Shown here piece by piece: positions 51,366 through 61,381 of a stretch of DNA of 64,000 nt (position 1 is the stretch's first letter; each line of letters opens with the position of its first letter). Under the pieces are notes generated by a model, which searched no databases, was not told the origin of the DNA, and saw only the letters and a list, made by a program, of their open reading frames with translations. Location: the NCBI RefSeq assembly GCF_954871325.1, contig NC_088776.1, positions 52,470,569-52,534,568 of the forward strand, in the 5' to 3' direction. Made by a program: the position numbers and the translations under genes. This DNA is from Gordionus sp. m RMFG-2023. Taxonomy: Eukaryota > Nematomorpha > Gordioida > Chordodea > Parachordodidae.

Positions 51366-51699
51366 AAAAGCACAGTTTACATTGCCCTATAGTTTTAAAG
51401 ACCGAATCTTCAAGCACAACCAATACACTTTTGATCAAACCGAGCCTTTAGGCCTAAGGACTCGCCATACTTGAACCACCTGTAGAATCCCCCTGATCCA
51501 AGCTTCAATAAAAATTTTACACAATCGAAAACTTATATTCAAATATAAATGTTAACAAAACATAAACTTAAAGTTCATAATCAACTTTCATAATGTCTTT
51601 GCCCTCAGTTTTAAAACTTTTTTCCCAATTGAAACATCGGCCTATAAAATCGTCCTTCTCACTTTTCCACTCTCATCTTTAACAACCGCATATATTATT

Positions 51700-52110
51700 A
51701 ACGATTGCTTTTCTTTAGTTTCTTATACGACTGCTTGCATTTGACAACCATTTTTTGCATATAATGATGACTGATAGACAATAATGATTGTATCTTCCAT
51801 GAAGCTTAACAGATATCGATTAGCGTAACAGATATCTATTATACTGTTTTCCTTATCTAACGATAGCTTTAACTCTTAACGATTTATCTTCCTCTTTTTT
51901 CAAACATGGCTTATAGACTATTAACAATTATTTCTTCTATTACGCGTAACAGATGCCAATTATACTGTCTTCTTTATTTAGCGACAACTTGAATTGATCT
52001 CCGTCTTTTTTCAACTATTTGTTGCTTCCAAAGACCGCTTGTCAATTACCGATTAATTCTATTTTTTTCTCACGCAAGCTTGTAAACCATTAACGATTAG
52101 TCCTAATCAT
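51700..52110. repeat. Degenerate tandem repeats
   Basis: Related blocks recur with a period of about 110-150 bp, each holding variants of cgtaacagatatctattatac, a ttcctttatcta-like stretch and ttaacgatta. It may be the untranslated or terminal part of a nearby retroelement, but this is not shown. Confidence 0.4.
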
Positions 52111-52249
52111 TTTGGATTTTATTAAAAGAAATTATATGAGTCACGAGATGATATAATCAATATTTTAGGTTTTTATGTTGTGGCCAGAAGTTAACAAAGT
52201 ATAACCTTAGGGATTACAACTATAAAAACCTAACTTATTTTAAGTTGGA

Positions 52250-52960
52250 GTGACATTAATAAGGCTGTAGCCCTGCTTAGAATTGATGGAATTTGTTTAA
52301 AACTCATTGAGGTAAACAATAAAAAATAGTAAAAAATAATTATAGGGTGGTTTTAAAGGAGAACGTTTAAATATTTGAAGTCGATTTACTATTAGTTTAG
52401 AGTGTGCCTCAATTTTATGATATTAGAAAATTGTCATTCCAGTGAATAGAATATATGATATAGACAGATAATTAGATAAAGGTTAAAAAAATAGATAATA
52501 AGATCAATTATATGTAGGCAACACTAGGTAAAATAATGGTAGCTTGAAGTTTTGAGTGGATTAACATTTATCTTTAAGCCCAGAAGTGAGACAAGTTAGT
52601 CATAAAGGTTTGTTTTTAGTTCTGAAGATTTCACTTCTGATCAAAAGTATCAGCTCCAATTTTTAAAAGTCTACTGATTTCAAAAGATTAGGTGACACAA
52701 TGTATTATTTAGATGATATAATGTTATCAGATCATTTGAAAGAGGAGCATGTAATTAAAGTTTTAGAGATAATCTTAGAAAAGCTTTACGAACTAATATG
52801 AAATAAATTATTTTTGGAGTAAAATAAAAAATATTTCTAGGTTATCTGATAGAGGAAAGCAAAATTTCTCCCAATTACTAAGAATATTAAAAGGATTATT
52901 ATCATAGGATTACCGATTAAATGGGTATTATAATTAGTTAGAATAAAATGTGAAATTTAT
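52250..52960 (+). mobile_element. Ty3/Gypsy-like retrotransposon fossil, reverse-transcriptase part
   Basis: The Y-L-D-D-I active-site block and the downstream E-E-H...V-L-E helix typical of Ty3/Gypsy reverse transcriptase can be recognised at about 52700-52790. The copy is heavily broken and looks old. No long terminal repeats were identified. Confidence 0.5.
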
Positions 52961-53164
52961 GGTTCCACGGGCGGAATTCTCATATGATAATTCGTACAAA
53001 AATTATATTTCTTTATTCAATTTAAAATTAAATCCAAAACTTTCATATAAAAATATAATTATTTTATACATATAAAAAAAACATTTTATAAAAATAAATA
53101 AATATAGTATTGGAGGATATGTTTGTGACGGTGTTAAAAAAAAAATAAAAAATAATATATTGAG

Positions 53165-54204
53165 GTTAGGAAGGATAATCTTGTGGGGAGAGACTGCTTA
53201 TGAAGCTAATATAATTAGCCTTGTGTATTGCGATGGAGAGCCTTTGCCTTAAGAAGAAGCCCTCGCGGGGTTCACCGGTTAGTTGACGAATGTGGGAGCC
53301 GAGTTCCTTGAAAAAGGAAAAGGCATATTTCCCAAAAGTAGTAAGGGTAGTGGAAATAATGGGGATGAAAATATATTCTTGAGAGATTTCGGAATATTTC
53401 GCTATTTTGAGTGTCTCCTTTTTCTCGAGTATATTGACTGTTTGATTTGATGGAGCGAGTGGATCAATACAAGAATAGTCCCAGACCAGGAATTAACCGC
53501 GCTTCCAAGGAATTTGCGAAATACCGTCAGGCCGTTTCCCATCAGATCTGAAAAGACCGGATGGTTCAAGAGTGGAGGGGATTTGAGCAGATCTAAGAGC
53601 TCTAAGAATGATCGAATTGCATAGATTATGTCTTACAATTCGACCTTTACATGAGCGACAATGAAGACTATGTCTTCCATTGCCCAAAACTGCGGAGCCG
53701 CAACCTGAACATATGTGGGGTTGGGTAATAAGGCAATTTAAACGGATACCGATTGCATGTGTGAGCTCGTTTTTATTTAGTTGTAATTGCAGATTAATAG
53801 ACGGAATGGTCTCGAGAAACTCATGGCCTGAACCATTAAGCAAAGAAGAGAATAAGGGACGGTCTGATAATTGCATTCTGGAAAGAAGTGATTCAACGCA
53901 GAGTGCAATAATAGGCCTATCCCAGTCCTTCTGCTTATTAGATTCAGGAAGAGGGTGATCAGCAGAAATTCGTGTCCTCCATTCGATGATTGCATCATTA
54001 AAAGAAGAGTCGGGTTTTAAAGAATTGGGATTTATTATGTTTTTAGTTAGTAGGCTACTGGATATAAAGGCCGTTAAGGCGAGATCGGATGGAGATCTGA
54101 GGCCCAGACCTCCCATCTTTGTGGGTAAAGAAGCTTGTGTCCAAGCAATTTCATCGAATTTAAGATTAATAAATCCAAAACTTTTATCAATAATCAAAAA
54201 ATAT
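53165..54204 (-). mobile_element. 5'-truncated LINE with restriction-like endonuclease (R2-type superclade)
   Basis: The 3' end of a non-LTR element. From 54197 downward it encodes the end of the reverse transcriptase/thumb (W-T-Q-A-S-L-P...G-G-L-G-L-R-S), then a C-x2-C-G...H-x3-C zinc knuckle near 53670-53710, then R-P-D-G at about 53520, the PD of a PD-(D/E)xK restriction-like endonuclease. A single frameshift near 53490 moves the frame; the endonuclease continues with L-V-W-D-Y-S-C, K-Y, F-I-P-I and Q-R-L-S-I-A-I and stops at 53166-53168. One clear break means a fairly young copy. The 5' part of the reverse transcriptase is missing, as usual for LINE insertions. Confidence 0.75.
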
Positions 54205-54296
54205 CTTTTCTCCCAAACAAAAAGCGTTATTCATTTTAAAAAAATACCCCACACTCTCCAACATAATCACCATATCTCTCTATCATATACTCATAA

Positions 54297-54700
54297 TTAC
54301 AACATCTCCCCTCCTGTACATTTCTCTCTCGGCCTCAATTGATCTTGACTGCAATATACTTTTTCATTGTCATCTTCAACCTTGTATTTGGCACTGCCAA
54401 TTATTTCTTCCATCTTTCCCATCGTCCATCTAAATTTTCTCTTGAACATTAAAATATATACTTCTTGTCCCAAAGTCAAATTTACTAGATTTCACTAATC
54501 CAGCCTTTTCATTTCCTCCTTCCTTTAACGAATCCAGCATTAAAAATGTCTTTCCTCGCAAAAAAATTTCCGCCGGAGATCTATTTCCATTCCTGCTATT
54601 ATTGAAAATAATTGCAATAACCATCTTTCACCGTCACCACATCTTTCCTTTTTCAACCACGATTTCACCACTAAAACCATTCTCTCGGCCTGACCATCAT
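54297..54700 (-). mobile_element. Ty3/Gypsy-like retrotransposon fossil, integrase part
   Basis: The C-terminal half of a Gypsy-type integrase is recognisable: the catalytic-core end with A-E-R, the N-R-S-P-A-E block, and the chromatin-binding tail ending Q-L-R-P-R. The copy is partial and broken. It lies next to the LINE on the same strand, and a 23-bp direct repeat (54282-54304 and 54696-54718) brackets it. Confidence 0.6.
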
Positions 54701-54718
54701 ATACTCATAATTACAACA

Positions 54719-56001
54719 ATGGAGTTATAAGCTTTTTTAGGCGTTACTATTATAGTTTTATACAGAAATTTGCCGAGATGAATACATCTTTGTGTAATTT
54801 TTTTTTAAATATTATATTTGAATGGGGGAATAGGGAAGAAAAAGCTGTAGTTTTAAGGAAGAAATTATATAGAAACCCGATTTGACTTGTTTTGATGAAG
54901 CTTCCTATATAATATTGGCCGTAAATAAGTCTAAGGAAGGAATCGGATGATATTTATTCCAAGTCGTAGATGATATTGAAAATAATATTGTTAAATTATC
55001 TACCTTTGGCCAGCTTCAATCCGGCTTAGTCAAGCCTTTAGACTAAAAAGTTTACTTTAACCTCTCAATTGATTTTCATCATACAGATAGGGGCGTTTAT
55101 TTTAGAAACGAAAGGTAGAGGAGCGTTTTTGAGTTGTCCAAAGTTACATGATTTAACAAAGTTAATAGTGGGTATAAAAAATTTATTATTTAAAAGCGAG
55201 ATACTTATTTAGTTATAGTTTTTTAAAATAAATATTTTGGAGGGCCCATAAACTCCCATGCCACTATAAAATATATACATTAATACTCTAATGTATGTAT
55301 TTGTAACTCCTCATTATTACTAGTTGTATTTCTAAAAAAGTTGCTAATTTATTTAGAATTTTGAAAATAATTTTAACTAATATATAGCTTTAAAGTATTC
55401 ATATTCATGTTTATATACAAAAAAAGGTAATAAATATTCGAAATTTGATGAGCAAAAAATTATTTTAGCTACCTCCCAAATTAGTATCATCCCTTGCTTC
55501 ATAAAACCTAAATCTTTCAATAATCTAAATTAACAAGAGAGTGCGAAAAAGAATTTGAATGTAACACTCATTTGAGGACACCTAAATGAATATAATACTT
55601 TCTAAAAAAAAGACTTTTAATAAGTCTAAATCTATCTGATAAAGGCTGTACGACTTGCGAACTCCTCATCTTTATTAGTTTTTAATTGTAACTTAAGGTC
55701 ATTTTAGAAAAACAGTTCCAAATTATAATTTTGTTATCAGAATCAATCAATATATTTTGATTTTTGATTATTGCATTAAAATTTTTGTCTTATTTTCATA
55801 TTATTTACTTTTATTTTTTTCTCTAAATTTATCAATTAAAAAGATTTTAACATTAGAATATTTAAACGCGTTAATTTTTAAGCATTAAATATTCGAAGCC
55901 TTATTATTTTATTAATATATCACCACAACAAAGGAGTATAGAAGATACTTTTTAATTATAAAATATCATTAAGCTCAATTGCGAGGATTTAGAATCAATG
56001 T
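54719..56001. other. Intergenic, no gene seen
   Basis: AT-rich DNA with no supported exon or clear repeat. Confidence 0.4.
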
Positions 56002-56904
56002 ATGGGATCAAAAACATCCAAAAATAGTAATAAAAACGTTGCTTATAGAAAGGAACCATCCGAAAGAAACTGTCTATCTACAATTCCATTTATAAAGAGC
56101 ACCAATTCGGAGAATTCTCCCGAAAAACTGGTTTCTAAGAAGAAAAAAGACACGGAATATTATTCTCCGGCCTATTCTAAAGACTCGAAATCCCCTACTT
56201 ATAGCAGTAATGACAGTTAAGTTATTTATATCTCATTAATTTTTATTTTTTTAGTGGATACTTTTTGTGTAAATTATTTACAAACACTAAAAAAAATAAA
56301 AAAATTACTTGATCACGAAGTTGGCAAAATAATAGAAGTCTCATCTTTTATACAATACTTATTAATTTTTGAAATAAATGCATAAGATTTGAGCGTAACC
56401 AGTTAATCTGTGAAAACCTGTGTAAGTAATTATAATGATTCATGAAATCGCTTAGGAGTTTAAACTGTATTAAGGAAAAGATTATTGTTTTTTTTACTCA
56501 TTTTACTAGGAATGATTATAATTTAAATGTCTAATATATATCGTCGATGAGAATTTGGTTATTTTATATCTTCTATTTGTCAAAAATGATTTTTTTTTAT
56601 ATAAATCAATTTTTTATAATATGCCATTCTATTTATATTAAAAAATCCTAAATATTTATAAAATAACTCAAATTAAATCCGATATTAGACAATCCTTTTG
56701 AAAACAGTAGAAACTTAATTTTTATAATTCTCTCCTGTAAAATTATAAAAAGTGGAGATAGAATAATCTACTCAGGCGACGATATATAAAGTTAACATGG
56801 ATATATTTAAACGTTGTATATTATAGCAACGCCACAATCTTCGTCTGAAGGATCGGTATATACTCCCTCAAATGTCTCTAGTTCCCGCCAAACTTATTCC
56901 GAAG
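56002..56904 (+). CDS. Candidate gene start: Ser/Lys-rich protein with myristoylation signal (partial)
   Basis: Exon 56002-56215 opens with MGSKTSKNS, a fitting N-myristoylation motif (Gly2, Ser6). It is Ser/Lys/Tyr-rich and low-complexity and ends at a GTTAAG donor in phase 1. A second exon at 56827 follows a ttatag acceptor, continues the same Ser-rich composition in the matching phase (T-T-P-Q-S-S-S-E-G-S-V-Y-T-P) and ends at GTGTAT (56905) or GTATAC (56914). No further exon was found and no family is recognised. Base composition is richer in G+C than the flanks, which supports coding. It could be a peripheral membrane protein; this is inference. Confidence 0.4.
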
Positions 56905-56913
56905 GTGTATATG

Positions 56914-59900
56914 GTATACATTATTTTTATTGATGAATTTCTTTTAAAAAAACAAATTAAAGGTTGAAAATTCCGCTCTGTATAATAGTAGAGGTAGATT
57001 TGCAACCGGTGGGTTTTTGTATGGTTAAGAAATTGTGAACATTTGGCCAGCGAGTGGAATAATTATTATTTGACAAACTCAATAGTTTTTCTAAGGTTAT
57101 ATCTATTTTTTTCCTAAAGGGTAGAAAATTCCATCCATTTACTAAAACTATTCAAATAACATTCTAAAAGTCTACTTTTTTAAAACAATACTTCTGACAT
57201 GTCTTAAAATTAATAGACGCAATTAACACATCACTCCATTCCCTTTCCTAGTAATACTGCTGACTCTCGTAATCTCCCGAAGTTGTATAGTTAGATATGG
57301 ATTAGGAAGTTAATAATATTTCTATAATGTTTTGCATATATTATACGGATACACTCAACCCAAATATGATTCCATCATGATCCTATAAATTTGATATATT
57401 GATACCATTAGTCAATGAGAGTTGGTTTTAAAGCATATGTTTTTTAAAAAAGTATTAATTGAATGACGCCATGATTAGGGTACGGGATTTTTCTGTGTTG
57501 AAACTAGTGTTAGTTAAATTGCTCGATTTTTAAAAATGGTCATCCCATATTTTTAGACTATATATTATACAAGCCCGGCGAATTTACTCATAGATGGCAG
57601 AAAGGTGTAAATATCTATTAGCAAGAAATCTGGAGGCTTACGTAATACTATTTTGGCTAAAATCTTAATTTAAAATCTGGTAAATCGATTAAACTGTTGA
57701 TTTTAAGATGGCATTCACCTATCCTTCATTGATAAAATATAATACTTATAGTTATAAAATAAACTTTGATTATATTTTATAAAGATTCAAAGACCGATTT
57801 CTTTGGAAAAAGGTAAACTATTTTGGTTATAACTAATAATATTTTGTCCACCAAATTTAAATTGATTTCTACCTTTTTATTTATCAAAGCTGTATCCAAA
57901 ATATTAAAAAAAATTTAATTCGAAAACTTTCAAAACTTTAACAGAAAAGCAAGAAATAAGCCCCTTTTTTTAAATGTAAAATTTATAAACTTGGCTAAGA
58001 TATTTTTTTAAAATTTTGTGAAAGTTTCAATTAATATATCCAATTAAATTTTGAAATCTTTCATAAAAATTTTAACACAGCCTTATGTAATACCTCATTT
58101 ATTGGATAAATCTCTTTTTTTATTGTATATCCAGTATAATAAAAAAATATATTATCAAAGATTTCTGCTATAAGTAGGGAGGGGGGGGGGGGTGGCACAA
58201 AAAACCCAATTTATTTTTGAAAATTTGTTTAATTAGTTTGATCTATATTAGGCCAAAATTTCATGTATAATTATAATATATAAACTCATTGAGACTAATA
58301 TCATAGTAATTTTAAATTATGAATCAAATAATACAGGTATATTATTAATAGTAACCTTTCCTTACTCCCTTCCTTAAAAAAATTTGTTATATAGAAATTA
58401 GTGTGATTTGGGCCGATTTTTATAAAAGATATTTTTTTGGCCAGGTCCGATTTTTAAAAATATTTATTTTTAATTTTTAATTTTTATAGATAACAATGTC
58501 AATTTAAATATTAGATTTTAAAATATACGGAACGGCCCTGTTGTTTTTAAAAAAAAATACACCTATGCACATGTACCCAGGGGCTTAGGACCGGGTCTGC
58601 AGGTCTCTTATTTAAATATTTCAAGATCTTGTTCTACGATTTCTATTTCAAGTTCTCCCCTCTTTATTTTCCATTTTCCTAAATAAAACATCTAACTTAA
58701 ATTAAATATATATGTATTTATTATAATTATCAATTAATGTCGTCACGTTTTCAAAATATAATTAATGAATACAGGAAGTGAACGGATTTGAAAATTATAA
58801 ATAAAATAACTAAAATTAATTATATTCATCATTTTAAAATATTAATTGGATTTTTTTTATGTACTAAATAAGTAACTTAATTTTAACTATAGAATTTTTT
58901 TTTATAAAAATGGTATCGTTACAAATCTCTACTAAAAAATGTATCGCCATACTTTTAATAGCTACTTTAACAGCTGATATATAATAATAATAAATCCGTC
59001 ATGTCTAAACTTCTGTAACCCAATTTAATTTATATCTCGTATAAAATATCATTAATTAAATGTGTGTCTCATTACAAACTTTACGAATATGATCTAGCTC
59101 AAAAGAAATTAACTTTGTTTTCATGTGTTCACCCAGAGATATGGGTAAGTAGTAATAAATTAATTCATTGGAATTGTGTGGTATAGGGTCTTATGATTCT
59201 ATATCATCAATTTCAATAATATCGGTAGGAATCAAAACACAAAGGCGGGATTTCATGCATTTTTTTTTTACCAGTAGTCTGTATTTACCCATGTTACAAA
59301 ATGCATCTAAAAGGGAAAAGTATATGTTATAGTTTCCATTTTGTTTTACATATATTTTATTTGATAAAATGATTAATTTTCGAAAGAGCTGTTTGATCAT
59401 ATTCATTACGTTTAAAAAAGAAATTATAAAGATCACTTAATTTCGCGAATTTTTTTATGTTTTAATTTATTTTTGAAAGAATAAAAAAAGAAAGGAAAAA
59501 GTGTATCATTGTAAATTAACTATAAAATATCGCCATCAACGGTGATACTCCTAAATTTTAAATAAACTATCCCTCGTTTCTTTCGATTGTTTTCTTATCT
59601 TCTTTACAATTTCCAAAGTATATTTTATTATCTGATATTGATACATATATAATAAATAATTATAAAATGCTACAAATAAATTCAACAGATTAACAAATAA
59701 ACTAAAGGAGATGAAAAAAATTTTAGGTATGAATGACGTTGAATGGACGGATGTTGTAAAGAGAGTATTTACGAGGTGTTCATTATCTGTTCTTGCCATT
59801 GAATTTTTCTTCTTCTAAAATTTAGAGCCCTTGAAAACTTTTTTATTGCTTTGGTTAAAATCATCCAACAATTATTTTTAAATTATTTTTGAAGGTGATA

Positions 59901-61297
59901 TCCTGGATTGATCTAAGCCCTATGGCTGTTTGAATCAAATGATAAAAAAAAAGATGGTTGAATCAAATTAGACAATGATAAAAAAAATAATTATCAACAA
60001 TGGAAGATATGCTAAGGGCTTTATAAGAATATAAATTTTATATCACCATAGTAAAATTTTTGTTAAGGGAGTGTTCTGAATCAATTTTAAATAAAGATAC
60101 TCAATTCTCCTAAATAAAAAAAAATAAGGAAAATTTTAATGTGAAATAGATGCAACAATAAGTCATACCCAATGAATTTTATGAATTATAATTTTAATTT
60201 TTAATTATTAACTTCTAACTAAAAATTATATCTTGGATCGGATCGGACCTTAAAAAAATAATGCAAGGTTCTAATTTGCACTAACCTCCACCCCCCAATC
60301 CCCCTGTTAAGAATAAAGGAGGGGGAGGCACTCTTAAGTGAAAGGTGTTATCGATATCACTGAATGACATGAATTTTTTCTAAGAAAAATTAAGATTCCT
60401 GCATTTATACTGTTTAAATTTTTTAGATTAAATCTATTATAAATAATAATTTTATTTAATCTCATTTTGAATTATCGACTCGTAAAAGAATTTTTTTTAA
60501 CATAAAAAAGAGGGCTGCAATTGGCTGGTCAAAAAATTTAAATATCTTGTGAGCGGTTTAAAAATATATGAACCAATGGGTGGGCGATTAGAGCCAAACC
60601 AATCAAAATAATTAATAAACATGCGAATGGTAGATTATACAAATTTTTTAGACAAATTGACGAGTGGGCATCAAGGCTAAAAACTCTATTACAGCGTTCT
60701 AATGCAAACCTTTTAATTTACACGAACTAGTTGAACGGCAAGATTTTGGATTTACCTTGATAGTTGAGTCAATTTTTTGTTTAATATTTTTCTTCCTTTA
60801 TTACTTTACTCTTTATTTTTAAATCCCAATAAAAAATAATATCATAAAATAAAATAATATACAATAAAATAATATACAATAAATAAAAATCAACAATTGT
60901 CAACTGGAAAACATAACAGATCATTATGATTTTTAGATAATAAAAAATAAAATATTGAACGAAATATATATTTTTTCAAATCAAATTCAAACAAAAATTT
61001 TATTTATAAATCAATCAATAAAATCATTTTTTTTAAGAAAAAAAATAATAATAAAGGTTAAAAATTATATAATATTCTTTATCGTTTTTATCCTTCATGA
61101 TTTATTTTCCCCAAAATACCTCATTGATTTATGAAAAGAGTTAGAGCCAATAATAATTCAAATTATGTTCGCGTTCGTAAAAATCTCTTTTATTTTACAT
61201 CATAATTTAAATTATCCTAGCTTAAAATTATTCCTTTACCTTTACCTTAAAAAAATGAATTGAATCAATTTTTTGAAGACTCATAATCAAAATATTA
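56914..61297. other. Mostly non-coding, no supported exon
   Basis: AT-rich. Short minus-strand ORFs at 59191-59436 and 59551-59799 and a short plus-strand reading at about 59733-59765 have no splice or family support. A G-run lies at about 58171-58191 and palindromic MITE copy 3 at 57523-57715. Confidence 0.4.
57523..57715. repeat. Palindromic MITE family A, copy 3 (inverted)
   Basis: The core, read on the minus strand, gives gctaatagatatttacacc and ccatctatgagtaaa, matching copies 1 and 2. The arms (catcccatatttttag and the complement of ggctaaaatctt) are inverted. Confidence 0.6.
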
Positions 61298-61379
61298 ATG
61301 GACACAGCGGCTCTCGATGCCGATATTCCTAAGGAAGAAAAAACGAAAGATTCTTTTGTTAAAAAAACAAATCATCGGT
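61298..61379 (+). CDS. Candidate first exon, MDTAALDADIPK...
   Basis: An ATG followed by 27 codons of balanced composition (acidic then basic), ending at a GTAAAA donor in phase 2. It is noticeably richer in G+C than the surroundings. No downstream exon was identified and no family is recognised. Confidence 0.25.
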
Positions 61380-61381
61380 AA

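Noticed and set aside
53680-54342. Plus-strand ORFs over the LINE
   Set aside because: They are antisense to the reverse-transcriptase/endonuclease frame, which carries clear motifs.
59191-59799. Two minus-strand ORFs that might be exons of one gene
   Set aside because: No convincing splice sites, no recognised domain, and typical AT-rich composition.
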